The position numbers and the translations under genes are program-made. Below are positions 36,023 to 44,871 of a stretch of 64,000 bases of DNA, piece after piece. Position 1 is the first letter of the stretch, and each line of letters starts with the position of its first letter. The stretch lies in the NCBI RefSeq assembly GCF_000375465.1, contig NZ_AQXH01000001.1, positions 1,527,338 through 1,591,337 on the forward strand, written 5' to 3'. The notes beneath the pieces are model-generated. The model did not search any database. It was not told the origin of the DNA and saw only the letters and a program-made list of their open reading frames with translations. The DNA is from Balneola vulgaris DSM 17893. Lineage in GTDB: Bacteria; Bacteroidota; Rhodothermia; Balneolales; Balneolaceae.

Positions 36023-36829
36023 TTATTGAACCTTAAGAAGAGTAAAGCATACGATACCTCGTGTGATTTGCTCTTCTATACCAAAGCCTGCCTGTTCAAA
36101 TAATTTATTCGACTCTTTTTTGGTCCAAAACTTGAGTCCGCCGAGACCCATCGACTCTTGAAGTAAACGACCATACCATGCATCCGACTTAATAAGGTGC
36201 ATCATAAATAACTTACCATCTTCTTTTAATACTCTGCGAGCATCATAAAGCACTTTCATCTCATCAGTAAGTTCATTTAGCGTACCTCCCATCACAATGC
36301 CATCAAATGTTTTACTGAAAAATGGCATCTCTTTGCCATCGGCTCGAACAAAGAATAAATCCGTTTCATCAGCTTCGGCTTTCAGTCGAGCTTCCTCCAA
36401 CATCTGCATTGAGAAATCAAGTGCTACGATATCGGCTTTCTTTTGAGCGGCTTTCAAGGCTCTGCCATACAATGCCGTTGAACAACCTAAATCTAGATAC
36501 AACCCACCTTCTTTGGGAGCAGTCCATTCTATCAATAACTCATGCTCTTTTTCTATAGGAAAGTCTTCACCCGTTAATAGAGATAGCGATCGTTTTCTCC
36601 AAATGTCTTCATAGATGTGCGCCGTAAGTTTCCAGTGATTGGTGTATGAAGCTACACTTGAAAAGGAAGGGTCTTTACCGAGTATGTCTATGATGTTGTT
36701 GGTGACTTCGTACTCGTCCCCTTCTTGAGAGCATAAAACGCCGTTAAAGGGTTTGCTGAGATGTGCAATTTCGCTAGGCACCTGAATGGATGCCCTTTCG
36801 TTTTCAGGGGATTTAAGTTCGAACTTCAT
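36023..36829 (-). CDS. Class I SAM-dependent methyltransferase
   Basis: A 268-residue protein. The Rossmann-like methyltransferase domain starts near 105 with motif I LYLDLGCSTALYGRAL, then the acidic motif II IVALDFSMQMLEEAR, and motif IV FDGIVMGGTLNELTD with the post-motif ARRVLKEDGKLFMMHLI. The N-terminal 60 residues (LCSQEGDEYEVTNNIIDILG) resemble a Trm112-like head seen on UbiE-type enzymes but without its cysteines. The acceptor is unknown. It is the last gene of the dnaN-SAM hydrolase-methyltransferase run (50-bp gap) and ends 7 bp from the convergent argS. Confidence 0.85.
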   Translation of the reverse strand: MKFELKSPENERASIQVPSEIAHLSKPFNGVLCSQEGDEYEVTNNIIDILGKDPSFSSVASYTNHWKLTAHIYEDIWRKRSLSLLTGEDFPIEKEHELLIEWTAPKEGGLYLDLGCSTALYGRALKAAQKKADIVALDFSMQMLEEARLKAEADETDLFFVRADGKEMPFFSKTFDGIVMGGTLNELTDEMKVLYDARRVLKEDGKLFMMHLIKSDAWYGRLLQESMGLGGLKFWTKKESNKLFEQAGFGIEEQITRGIVCFTLLKVQ

Positions 36830-36879
36830 AAGATGATTTTTGGAATTCTTGCAAGCCGTACGGTGATAAGCGGTTAGTG

Positions 36880-37674
36880 TTACGGTCTAACCTGGAGTAC
36901 CAACGATACCTGCGCTCCTTTATCAACACTTAAAAGCTTTGCGGCATTTCCTTTATTGATGCCTATTTCTAGCATCCCAGAACTTCCTATGAATGCAGCA
37001 GGATCACCTTCTTCCACATCACCAAAAGTATTTACTAAGTGATCAATCATCGTGTTCCCCACGTAAATCTTCACTTTTCGCCGGCCAATCATATCTTCAA
37101 TCAGTTGTTCAGATATGTTCGTAATTAAGTTCCCAAAACGATCGATATGTACAACCCACCCCTGCAACCCGTCTTTATCACCAATAGGAACAGCCCAGTG
37201 ATAAGTCACTAATTCTTTGATGGGGTCGCCCACTTCTTTTAGATCTACACCATTTGCTAAGTGAGCAGCAACTGGCGCAAAAATATCACGCCCATGAAAT
37301 GTTCTAGATCGTGTATCTCTCCAGAACTTTTCTTTATTCAGCTTAACTGCTTCATATTCAAATTCACTGTAGAACAATGAAAAAATACCGTTGTCTGGTC
37401 CAACGAAATATTGATCATTTATTTTCATTGCTATAGGATGGCGATCGGTACCTACACCAGGATCAACTACAACTAAGTGAACGGTATTTGCTGGAAATAG
37501 AAAGGCTGCATTTCGAGTTACCCATGCCCCTGCCATGATATCCTGTGCTGGAATATCGTGTGAGATATCAATAAGGCGAGTATTAGGCGATATACCTAAT
37601 ATCACAGCCTTCATTGCACTCACATATTGGTCTTGTAAACCAAAATCAGTAGTGAGGGTAATTATTTGACTCAT
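36880..37674 (-). CDS. SAM hydrolase (SAM hydroxide adenosyltransferase, DUF62 family)
   Basis: The 264-residue protein begins ITLTTDFGLQDQYVSAMKAV, the family hallmark. The Asp-Arg-His set known to activate water in these enzymes is seen as Asp71 (DPGVG), Arg78 and His127 (TFHGRDIF). It is thus expected to cleave S-adenosylmethionine to adenosine and methionine, as known for archaeal and bacterial DUF62 proteins; it lacks the long halogenase loops. The ATG overlaps the dnaN stop by one base (TAATG), so translation is probably coupled. The next gene is a SAM-dependent methyltransferase. Confidence 0.9.
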   Translation of the reverse strand: MSQIITLTTDFGLQDQYVSAMKAVILGISPNTRLIDISHDIPAQDIMAGAWVTRNAAFLFPANTVHLVVVDPGVGTDRHPIAMKINDQYFVGPDNGIFSLFYSEFEYEAVKLNKEKFWRDTRSRTFHGRDIFAPVAAHLANGVDLKEVGDPIKELVTYHWAVPIGDKDGLQGWVVHIDRFGNLITNISEQLIEDMIGRRKVKIYVGNTMIDHLVNTFGDVEEGDPAAFIGSSGMLEIGINKGNAAKLLSVDKGAQVSLVLQVRP

Positions 37675-38789
37675 TAAGAGTAGTTATTCAACATCACAGG
37701 CATTACAACCATAAGAATTTCTTCGTGCTCGCTCTCTTCTGAAGGGCGCACAATACCGGCTCTATTTGGTGAAGAGAATTCAAAACTTACTTGCTCATCA
37801 TCGATGTTACTTAGCACATCGCCCAAGTACTTCGCATTGAAGCCAATTTCTAGTCCATCATTATTGTAATCGCAATCGATGGTTTCTTTTGCTTCACTAC
37901 TCATATCAAGATCTTCGGCTCTGATGGTAAGCTTGTCTGCTTCGAGCTGTAGTCGAATTTGGCGAGTAGTTGAGCTAGAGAAGATTGCAACACGACGAAC
38001 GGTTGAAAGCATCTGCTCTTTTGAAATCGTTAGAAACTTGTTGTTATCACGAGGAATTACAGAATCGTAGTTTGGATATTGCTCGTTAATTAAACGTGTA
38101 ATCACGATAGTGCTTCCACTTTTGAAACGAGCGTGATCGTTCGTCACAGTAATTTCACATTCTTCGCCATTCGCTGTTTTCTGAACTAAGCCAAGTGCTT
38201 TATCCGGTACAATAAACTCTGTATCACTGCTGCCTGTGATTTTGCGATTGGTGTATTCCACTAAACGGTATCCATCGGTAGCAACAAACTTACTTTCGCT
38301 TGTTCCAATTTTAAAGTAAACCCCCATCATGGCAGGTCGTAAGTCATCACTTGAAACCGCAAACAATGTTTTATCTATAGCGTTGTTGATGGCTTCTCTA
38401 GAAGTGGCGATTTCAACACCTTCTTGAAGACTTGGGATTTCTGGGAATTCATCAGCATCGTCGCCAACCAATTTGTAAGTACCCTTATCGGTGCGAAAGT
38501 TTACATTTTTGCGATCATCAACACTAAAAAACACAGGTATGTTTGGAAGCTGACGCAGTGTTTCAAGTAAGCGACGAGCAGGAATTGCTACAGCCCCATC
38601 TTCTTCAATGTCGGCATCAATATATTCTACGATAGCAATCTCAAGATCGGTAGCTGAAAGTTTCAGTTTACCATCTTCACTTTCAAATAAAATGGTTTCC
38701 AAAATTGGAAGCGTAGCTTTTGATGGCACAGCACCTATTACTGCAGATAGGCCTTTGTTGAGTTCGTTACTTGATACTGAAAATTTCAT
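37674..38789 (-). CDS. dnaN: DNA polymerase III sliding clamp (beta subunit)
   Basis: Ring-shaped processivity clamp of the replicative polymerase. The 371-residue length and three clamp domains fit DnaN. Seen segments include MKFSVSSNELNKGLSAVIGAV, KLSATDLEIAIVEYID, FVATDGYRLVEY, and the C-terminal VMPVMLNNY hydrophobic-pocket strand. The gene is not next to dnaA or recF; instead it shares a transcript with a SAM hydrolase and a methyltransferase. The 184-bp gap to the divergent PorV-like gene has no DnaA-box cluster. Confidence 0.97.
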   Translation of the reverse strand: MKFSVSSNELNKGLSAVIGAVPSKATLPILETILFESEDGKLKLSATDLEIAIVEYIDADIEEDGAVAIPARRLLETLRQLPNIPVFFSVDDRKNVNFRTDKGTYKLVGDDADEFPEIPSLQEGVEIATSREAINNAIDKTLFAVSSDDLRPAMMGVYFKIGTSESKFVATDGYRLVEYTNRKITGSSDTEFIVPDKALGLVQKTANGEECEITVTNDHARFKSGSTIVITRLINEQYPNYDSVIPRDNNKFLTISKEQMLSTVRRVAIFSSSTTRQIRLQLEADKLTIRAEDLDMSSEAKETIDCDYNNDGLEIGFNAKYLGDVLSNIDDEQVSFEFSSPNRAGIVRPSEESEHEEILMVVMPVMLNNYS

Positions 38790-38973
38790 GAAATCGCTAT
38801 TTGAGTTAATTAAGGCAATTTTTCCCCATTCTTGCCCTTTCGAAAACGTGTGCTTATACTAAGAAATCCTTGTTCTCTCTGCAACACAGGGACGCCCGAA
38901 AATAACCCCAAATAAGTCTAAATTTCTATCGTTTAAGCGCTACTTTTTCCCAACTCATTTTTTAGCTTTCTAA

Positions 38974-40035
38974 ATGAAGTATATCATCCCAGCGCTCCTC
39001 ATTCTCTTCGTTGCATTCAACGATAGTCAGGCTCAGCCAACTTTGGCTAAGTATGGGAATGATTTTCTTAATACAGGTGCTGGTGCACAGGCTCTTGGGA
39101 TGGGTTCAGCCTTCACTTCGGTAACCCGTGATGTAACGGCTGCATATTGGAATGTAGCTGGGTTGTCGTTTGTAGAAAGGCCACAGTTAATATATATGCA
39201 CTCAGAACGGTTTGATGGCATTGTGGGCTACGATTATGGCGGTTTCGCTTACCCTTTGGCTGCCAAAGATGCCGTTATTGCGATTAGTTTTTTTCGCCAA
39301 GGTGTAGACAACATCGCAAATACATTGAATGCTTGGGACCAAGACCGAAATGCCCCGAAGGAAAACCCCAATGATCATATCACTCGATTTAGTGCAGCCG
39401 ACTTAGCCGTTTTTATTTCATTGGCCAAAAAAAGCACGGATCGACTTGCTCTTGGTATCACTGCAAAAGTGATCAATCAACGTCTCGGGCCGTTCGCTAA
39501 TGCATGGGGATACAGCTTAAATGTGGGAGCTCAGCTGAAAACCGACATCGTTGATGTTGGTATAAATGTGCGTGATATTACAACCATGCAGAAGATGTGG
39601 GAAGTTAATGAGGATGAATTTGAGGGCTTTCAAGAAGTCTTTAATGACTCGATTCCATCCGGGCAAAATGAATACGTTCTCCCTTCGATCAAAATGGGCG
39701 TTTCAAGAGTTTTTTCCTTTCATGATTTTGAATGGACCGCGGCCATAGATACGGATCTCTACTTTGAAAACCGCCGGGCTTATTACATGAATGTTGGACG
39801 CATGAGTATAGAGCCTCACATCGGTTCAGAGCTGAATTACAAACAGATTATCAGCTTTCGCACAGGCTTAACGGATTTCATTACCGATCCTGAAGGCGGT
39901 TTCACCGTATCTCCAACTCTTGGGCTGGGTTTAAATTTATCTATGTTTAGTTTGGATTATGGGTTTGGTAGTTTCGCTGGCACATCAAGTAATTTGGGAT
40001 ATACTCATCGCCTTTCCTTACGCTATTCGCTATAA
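38974..40035 (+). CDS. PorV/PorQ-family outer-membrane protein
   Basis: A 353-residue protein with signal peptide MKYIIPALLILFVAFNDSQA. The mature N-terminus has the family's LNTGAGAQALGMGSAFTSV, then AAYWNVAGLSF, as in the UPF0164/PorV-PorQ group. The rest alternates beta strands with polar loops and ends RLSLRYSL, a plausible beta-barrel terminal strand. Family members PorV and PorQ take part in type IX secretion, but many relatives in Balneolota/Rhodothermota have no known T9SS link; no other T9SS genes are in this window. It is transcribed away from dnaN. Confidence 0.87.
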   Translation: MKYIIPALLILFVAFNDSQAQPTLAKYGNDFLNTGAGAQALGMGSAFTSVTRDVTAAYWNVAGLSFVERPQLIYMHSERFDGIVGYDYGGFAYPLAAKDAVIAISFFRQGVDNIANTLNAWDQDRNAPKENPNDHITRFSAADLAVFISLAKKSTDRLALGITAKVINQRLGPFANAWGYSLNVGAQLKTDIVDVGINVRDITTMQKMWEVNEDEFEGFQEVFNDSIPSGQNEYVLPSIKMGVSRVFSFHDFEWTAAIDTDLYFENRRAYYMNVGRMSIEPHIGSELNYKQIISFRTGLTDFITDPEGGFTVSPTLGLGLNLSMFSLDYGFGSFAGTSSNLGYTHRLSLRYSL

Positions 40036-40048
40036 ATGCTTACGATTA

Positions 40049-40068
40049 TTCAAATAAGATTATTTGAA
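40049..40068. repeat. Perfect 20-bp inverted repeat
   Basis: TTCAAATAA-GA-TTATTTGAA, 9-bp arms around two bases, in the 94-bp gap between the PorV-like gene and miaA. It has no T-run, so it is more likely an operator or weak hairpin than a terminator. Confidence 0.5.
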
Positions 40069-40129
40069 GGAGCAATCTAATTGACCGTATATTCACTATT
40101 GTCTCATTTTAACTCTTCAGAAATCTAAC

Positions 40130-41056
40130 GTGCGTTTAATACTACTTGGCCCCACCGCTTCTGGTAAAACTGAATTATCTCTGCAATTAGCTGAAGAGTT
40201 AGAGATTCCCATCATTTCTGTGGATTCAAGACAATGTTTCAAGCATTTGGACATAGGCACCGCTAAGCCCAAACAAGAAGAACTAGACCGTGTTCAGCAT
40301 TATAACATCTCGAATATTGAATTAGATGAACGCGACTCCGTTCAAGACTTTTTAGAACGAGCAGAGGCGTGGGAAAAAGAAATTTTAACAGATCATGCGC
40401 ACTCTCTTTTTGTTGGCGGAAGCACCTTACATCTACAAAGTTTAATTCGCCCTATTGAAGACCTCCCTTCAGCAAACCCACAAAATATTTCTGAGCTACA
40501 TCAACGCATAGACGAAGAGGGTATTGAAGCTCTTTATAATGAGTTAAAAGCCGTAGACCCATCGTATGTCCAAACAATGGATGGGATGAATAAACAGCGC
40601 ATAATCAGGGCCCTTGATGTGTGGATGCAGACAGGCAAACCTTTTAGTTCATTTCATTCCAACGACGAATTCAAACTTCCTTCCAATACTTTAGTGTTTG
40701 GAATGCATCAACCACGGGAAGTTTTATATGATCGAATTAATGCCCGAGTTGATAATATGATGGATGAAGGTTTATTGGAGGAAACTGAGAAGGTGCTCTC
40801 GATGGGATATTCAAAAGATTTGCAGCCGCTCAATGCAGTTGGATATAGAGAAATGATTGCTGTGCTTGAGGGTACAATGACTAAAGCTGAAGCGGTGGAA
40901 AAAATGAAAACTCAAACTCGTCGCTATGCAAAAAGGCAGCTTACATGGTACCGTAGATGGGATTTTATCAAGTGGTTGCCGGCCAACGAAAAAAAAACTC
41001 CCGAACTCAAAGAAATCGTGCTTTCAGATTTAGCAGCTATGCAACATAAGCCGTAA
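40130..41056 (+). CDS. miaA: tRNA dimethylallyltransferase
   Basis: Adds the isopentenyl group to A37 of tRNAs that read UNN codons. GTG start at 40130; the sequence begins MRLILLGPTASGKTELSLQL with the P-loop at 7-14, followed by IISVDSRQCFKHLDIGTAKP, VGGSTLHLQ and QTRRYAKRQLTWYR, all MiaA landmarks. 308 residues is normal. The substrate dimethylallyl pyrophosphate comes from the MEP pathway, whose IspE is also in this window. It precedes purS by 30 bp. Confidence 0.96.
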   Translation: MRLILLGPTASGKTELSLQLAEELEIPIISVDSRQCFKHLDIGTAKPKQEELDRVQHYNISNIELDERDSVQDFLERAEAWEKEILTDHAHSLFVGGSTLHLQSLIRPIEDLPSANPQNISELHQRIDEEGIEALYNELKAVDPSYVQTMDGMNKQRIIRALDVWMQTGKPFSSFHSNDEFKLPSNTLVFGMHQPREVLYDRINARVDNMMDEGLLEETEKVLSMGYSKDLQPLNAVGYREMIAVLEGTMTKAEAVEKMKTQTRRYAKRQLTWYRRWDFIKWLPANEKKTPELKEIVLSDLAAMQHKP

Positions 41057-41086
41057 ATTTAAGCCCATTTTAAAATTCGCTCAACT

Positions 41087-41332
41087 ATGTATAAAGCAAA
41101 AGTACACGTTACACTTCGTCCTTCAATTTTGGACCCAAAAGGAAAAGCAGCACATCATGCGCTTCATAACCTAGGACTCAATGATGTTCAGCAGGTTAGA
41201 ATCGGAAAATTTATTGAACTTGACGTGGATGCGGATAGTAAAGAGAAAGCAACTGAAATCGTTGAAGCAGCTTGTACAAAACTGCTCGCTAACGAAGTGA
41301 TGGAAGATTACGAGATTATTCTCGAGCAATAA
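41087..41332 (+). CDS. purS: Phosphoribosylformylglycinamidine synthase, PurS subunit
   Basis: Small subunit of the three-part FGAM synthase of purine synthesis. The 81-residue protein matches PurS: KAKVHVTLRPSILDPKGKA, then LNDVQQVRIGKFIELDVD, and EIVEAACTKLLANEVMEDYEI. It joins PurQ (here at 41654) and PurL (not in the window). Its TAA stop overlaps the clpS ATG (TAATG). Confidence 0.95.
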   Translation: MYKAKVHVTLRPSILDPKGKAAHHALHNLGLNDVQQVRIGKFIELDVDADSKEKATEIVEAACTKLLANEVMEDYEIILEQ

Positions 41333-41652
41333 TGAACAACTCTGCTCAACATATCACCTTCAGTATGATACATGCCGATGTTGATGAGCAGACTAAAACC
41401 GAAGAACAGGTTGAGGAAAGCATTGACACTCCTTGGCGCTTGTTCTTATTTGATGACGACATTCATACCTTTGATGAAGTAATCGAACAAATCATCAAGG
41501 CTACTGGATATAGCTACAACAAAGCCCAAGAGTTAACCTTTCAGGTTCACAACAATGGTAAAACTGTAGTTTATGAAGGTGAGTTTTTTGAATGTATGCG
41601 CATCGAAAGTGTCTTAAAAGAAATTCAATTAGTTACCGAAATAAGAGGTTAG
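41332..41652 (+). CDS. clpS: ATP-dependent Clp protease adaptor ClpS
   Basis: Delivers N-degron proteins to ClpAP/ClpCP. The 106-residue protein has an N-terminal tail of about 30 acidic/polar residues and a ClpS core: WRLFLFDDDIHTFDEVIEQI, then KAQELTFQVHNNGKTVVYEG, ending at SVLKEIQLVTEI. In most ClpS proteins the N-degron pocket reads NDD (Asn34-Asp35 in E. coli) with His66; here the first position is Asp (FDDD), the second Asp and the VH His are kept. The gene lies between purS and purQ with a one-base overlap upstream and a one-base gap downstream, so it is part of the pur operon. Confidence 0.88.
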   Translation: MNNSAQHITFSMIHADVDEQTKTEEQVEESIDTPWRLFLFDDDIHTFDEVIEQIIKATGYSYNKAQELTFQVHNNGKTVVYEGEFFECMRIESVLKEIQLVTEIRG

Positions 41653-41653
41653 T

Positions 41654-42352
41654 GTGGCAACATTTGGCGTAATAGTATTCCCGGGTTCAAACTGTGACCA
41701 TGATGCTTATCATGCGATGAAGCATATAATGAACAGTGAAGTAAAATTTTTATGGCACAAAGATACCGACTTAAGTGGTATCGACTTTTTGATTGTGCCA
41801 GGTGGTTTCTCTTACGGCGATTACCTACGCTCTGGAGCCATTGCTCGCTTTTCTCCAATCATGCAAGAAGTAGTGAAGTTTGCCAATAACGGTGGACCTG
41901 TGATGGGCATTTGTAACGGTTTCCAAATTTTGCTTGAAGCAGGCTTAATACCTGGCGCCATGATGCACAACCAAGACCTTCGCTTTGTATGTAAGAACGT
42001 CTTCATCCGTTGCGAAACGACTGATTCTCTGTTCACATCTTCTCTTAAAAAAGGTCAGGTTTTTGATATTCCTGTATCACATGGTGAAGGCAACTACCAC
42101 ATCAATGAAGACGGCTTAAAGTCTTTACAAGATAACGACCAAGTACTATTCCGATATTCTGATGCCAATGGGGAGTTAACCGAAAGTGCGAATTTTAATG
42201 GCTCTGTTGATCATATTGCAGGAATCACTAATACTGGCAGAAATGTATTAGGAATGATGCCTCACCCAGAACGTGCTATGGAAAAACTTCTAGGCTCTGA
42301 TGATGGTAAAGAGATTTTCGAATCTATACTTCATTCCTTGTCGGTAGCTTAA
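41654..42352 (+). CDS. purQ: Phosphoribosylformylglycinamidine synthase, PurQ glutaminase subunit
   Basis: Supplies ammonia from glutamine for FGAM synthase. GTG start at 41654 with a GAGG ribosome-binding site. The 232-residue class I glutamine amidotransferase has GVIVFPGSNCDHDAYHAM, the nucleophile Cys in VMGICNGFQILLEAGL, and catalytic His/Glu in MMPHPERAMEKL. It is translated immediately after clpS. Confidence 0.96.
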   Translation: MATFGVIVFPGSNCDHDAYHAMKHIMNSEVKFLWHKDTDLSGIDFLIVPGGFSYGDYLRSGAIARFSPIMQEVVKFANNGGPVMGICNGFQILLEAGLIPGAMMHNQDLRFVCKNVFIRCETTDSLFTSSLKKGQVFDIPVSHGEGNYHINEDGLKSLQDNDQVLFRYSDANGELTESANFNGSVDHIAGITNTGRNVLGMMPHPERAMEKLLGSDDGKEIFESILHSLSVA

Positions 42353-42374
42353 GATTTAGTACCTTTACTGCATC

Positions 42375-43142
42375 ATGAGCAGTACATCAGGGAATTTACT
42401 TACACTTCATAGCCAAAAGCTGGTTAAGAGATATCGCAAACGTACGGTGGTTAACGAAGTTTCCATCAATGTTAAACAGGGCGAAATAGTTGGACTATTG
42501 GGCCCAAATGGTGCGGGTAAAACAACCACCTTTTATATGATGGTGGGCTTGGTAAAGCCCAATTCTGGTGATATATATTTGAATGACACCAACATCACAC
42601 AAAAGCCCATGTACCAACGAGCACGAATGGGTGTTGGCTATTTAGCTCAAGAAGCTTCGGTATTTAGAAACCTCACCGTTCGGCAGAATTTAGAATCTAT
42701 TCTACAGTTCCTTTCCTACCCAACTAAGCAGATTAAAGAACGAGTAGACCGACTGATTGAAGAATTTAACTTACAACGCGTTGTAAACTCAAAAGGATAC
42801 TCTTTGTCGGGTGGCGAGCGCCGAAGAACGGAGATAGCCCGTGCTTTGGTTACAGAGCCTAAATTTATTCTTTTAGATGAACCCTTTGCAGGTGTAGACC
42901 CTATTGCCGTTGAAGACATTCAAAATATAGTAGCTCAGCTAACTAAACAGAATATTGGAATTCTTATTACAGATCATAATGTTCATGAAACACTAGCCAT
43001 CACAGATAGAGCGTACCTTATGTTTGAGGGAAATATCCTTATGGAAGGAACCGCTGATGTGCTAGCAGACGATGAAAATGCCCGTAAGCTCTATTTAGGA
43101 GAACAGTTTAAATTAGATCGATACAAAAACGAAACACTATAG
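42375..43142 (+). CDS. lptB: LPS export ABC transporter ATP-binding protein LptB
   Basis: ATPase of the LptB2FG complex that extracts lipopolysaccharide from the inner membrane. Walker [20 protein letters not shown], then the LptB-typical [21 protein letters not shown], signature [17 protein letters not shown], Walker [21 protein letters not shown] and [16 protein letters not shown]. 255 residues is near the family norm. It lies 22 bp after purQ and 2 bp before the rhodanese gene, so the three are probably co-transcribed. Confidence 0.94.
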   Translation: MSSTSGNLLTLHSQKLVKRYRKRTVVNEVSINVKQGEIVGLLGPNGAGKTTTFYMMVGLVKPNSGDIYLNDTNITQKPMYQRARMGVGYLAQEASVFRNLTVRQNLESILQFLSYPTKQIKERVDRLIEEFNLQRVVNSKGYSLSGGERRRTEIARALVTEPKFILLDEPFAGVDPIAVEDIQNIVAQLTKQNIGILITDHNVHETLAITDRAYLMFEGNILMEGTADVLADDENARKLYLGEQFKLDRYKNETL

Positions 43143-43144
43143 CC

Positions 43145-43465
43145 ATGAAAGAAATAACGGTTCAAGACTTAAAAGAAAAAAAAGAAGCAGGAGACGATTT
43201 TGTACTTATTGATGTACGTGAAGATCATGAGTACCTCGTATCTAACCTCGACGGAAAGCATATCCCATTAGGAGACCTTCCTAGCCGAACTGATGAAATT
43301 GAAAAGCACAAAGATGAAGAAGTAGTTATTATGTGCCGTTCTGGTGGACGAAGTGGTAAGGCGGTTGAATATTTAGAATCTCAAGGGTTTTCGAATATCC
43401 ATAACCTAAAAGGTGGAATCACAGCTTGGAGCAAGGAGATAGATCCTTCAATGCCCGTGGCTTAA
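43145..43465 (+). CDS. Rhodanese-like sulfurtransferase domain protein
   Basis: A 106-residue single-domain rhodanese. The active-site Cys64 is in VVIMCRSGGRSGKAVEYL; VLIDVREDHEYLVSNLDG is the CH2A-like N-terminal motif. Single-domain rhodaneses move sulfur or act in redox and sulfide metabolism; the partner is unknown. It is the last gene of the purS-clpS-purQ-lptB run and is followed by a bidirectional terminator. Confidence 0.9.
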   Translation: MKEITVQDLKEKKEAGDDFVLIDVREDHEYLVSNLDGKHIPLGDLPSRTDEIEKHKDEEVVIMCRSGGRSGKAVEYLESQGFSNIHNLKGGITAWSKEIDPSMPVA

Positions 43466-43487
43466 TTATATATTACCTACCCATTAC

Positions 43488-43527
43488 TAAAAAGGCTTTC
43501 TAGATATACATCTGGAAAGCCTTTTTT
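43488..43527. terminator. Bidirectional terminator between the rhodanese gene and rho
   Basis: AAAAAGGCTTTC pairs with GAAAGCCTTTTTT, extended by AGAT/ATCT, with A- and T-runs on both sides. It serves the convergent rhodanese (+) and rho (-) genes. Confidence 0.9.
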
Positions 43528-43555
43528 CTTTCAATGAATTAATAATACGTTGAAA

Positions 43556-44791
43556 CTATGCCGTAGCTGCAATCTGGTTTAGAAGCTCTTGATTGCTTTC
43601 CGTATTACGTAATACTTTTAATAATCCCATCATCGATTCTTTTGGTGACTTCTTAAGGAGGTAACGGCGAACCATATTTCTTTCCTCTAACGAATCGGTT
43701 ATAAACTTATCCTCATTTCTCGTGCCTGAAGCAGTGATATTGATAGAAGGATAAATTCTATCATTGGCTAACTCACGGTCGAGCACTAATTCCATGTTAC
43801 CTGTTCCTTTGAACTCTTCAAAGATCAGGTCATCCATTCTTGAATTCGTTTCGATTAAACAGGTAGCGATAATAGTTAATGAACCACCACCTTCGATTTT
43901 ACGAGCTGAGCCAAATATCTTCTTTGGTATCTCAAGAGCGCGAATATCTAAACCACCTGAAAGTGTTCTACCACTATTACTTTGCACAGCATTGTAAGCA
44001 CGGCCTAATCGAGTTAATGAATCGATAAGGAGTACGGCATCTTCACCCATCTCTGCCTTACGTTTTGCATAACCTAAAGCCATTTCAGTGATGCGAATAT
44101 GGCTATGGGTTTTATTATCGTTTGAGGATGCAAACACTTCTGCATTGGTTGAACGAATAAAATCGGTAACCTCTTCAGGGCGCTCATCTACAAGCAATAC
44201 ACTTAAATGAATATCAGGGTGGTTCTCAGAGATGCTCTTAGCGATTTGCTTAAGCATTACTGTTTTACCTGTTCTTGGCGGCGCAACAATTAATGCACGC
44301 TGCCCTTTTCCAATGGGAGCTACCAGATCTATCACTCGCATTTCCACATTGTCAGACTGCATCCCTAGCTTAATCCAATCTACAGGCATAATAGGAATCT
44401 GGCGCTCAAATCTACTCGACTTAGTCCAAGCCTCAATTGGCTTTCTGTTGATTTTATCTACAGAACATACATGCTTGTTGCCACGCTTATCTTCTTCAAA
44501 TTCGCCTTCTAAAATAAGACCAGGACGTAAATCTAAAGCTTTAACTTCTTCTGGCTTCAGGAATGGGTCTTGAGGACTATAACTGAACTCATAGTCCAGC
44601 TTTCTAATTAAGCCCCAACCCTTTGCATTAATTTCTAATACGCCTGCATATCTACCGGATACCCCAAGATTCTCTTTCCAAAAGAACTTTGGAATGAAAA
44701 CATTTCCGCTCTTTTTACTGCGGTTCTTGTTGTTGTTGTTATTGTTGCGACCTTTGTTCCGGTTCTTATAGTTTTTTCTGTTCCGTGGCAT
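43556..44791 (-). CDS. rho: Transcription termination factor Rho
   Basis: Hexameric RNA-dependent ATPase that ends transcription. The primary RNA-binding cold-shock-like domain covers about 45-115 (GRYAGVLEINAKGWGLIRKL). The motor has Walker A VAPPRTGKT (169-177), SVLLVDERPEEVTDFIRS, the Q/R-loop region LLIDSLTRLGRAYN and TLSGGLDIRALEIPKKIFG. The canonical N-terminal helix bundle is replaced by about 28 residues made almost only of Asn, Arg, Lys and Gly, ending at KKSGNVFIPK. Many Bacteroidota Rho proteins have charged or Asn-rich N-terminal insertions. It is alone on its strand, with a terminator after it. Confidence 0.96.
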   Translation of the reverse strand: MPRNRKNYKNRNKGRNNNNNNKNRSKKSGNVFIPKFFWKENLGVSGRYAGVLEINAKGWGLIRKLDYEFSYSPQDPFLKPEEVKALDLRPGLILEGEFEEDKRGNKHVCSVDKINRKPIEAWTKSSRFERQIPIMPVDWIKLGMQSDNVEMRVIDLVAPIGKGQRALIVAPPRTGKTVMLKQIAKSISENHPDIHLSVLLVDERPEEVTDFIRSTNAEVFASSNDNKTHSHIRITEMALGYAKRKAEMGEDAVLLIDSLTRLGRAYNAVQSNSGRTLSGGLDIRALEIPKKIFGSARKIEGGGSLTIIATCLIETNSRMDDLIFEEFKGTGNMELVLDRELANDRIYPSINITASGTRNEDKFITDSLEERNMVRRYLLKKSPKESMMGLLKVLRNTESNQELLNQIAATA

Positions 44792-44871
44792 TATAAAATA
44801 GTTTTGTTATCTCTTCTCCAGTGATAGAAGCGTAAATCATTAAATATGTAGGAAATACGAAGGAGAGCGAG

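Noticed and set aside
38790-38973. Replication origin next to dnaN
   Set aside because: The 184-bp gap has no DnaA-box cluster, and dnaA and recF are absent.
38974-40035. Type IX secretion locus
   Set aside because: Only a PorV/PorQ-like protein is present; no PorU, PorK-N, SprA or type A/B C-terminal sorting domain was seen in the window.
44720-44775. AAC-type triplet repeat in rho as a phase-variable microsatellite
   Set aside because: The run is short, mixed AAC/AAT and in frame; gain or loss of triplets would only change the Asn run by single residues.
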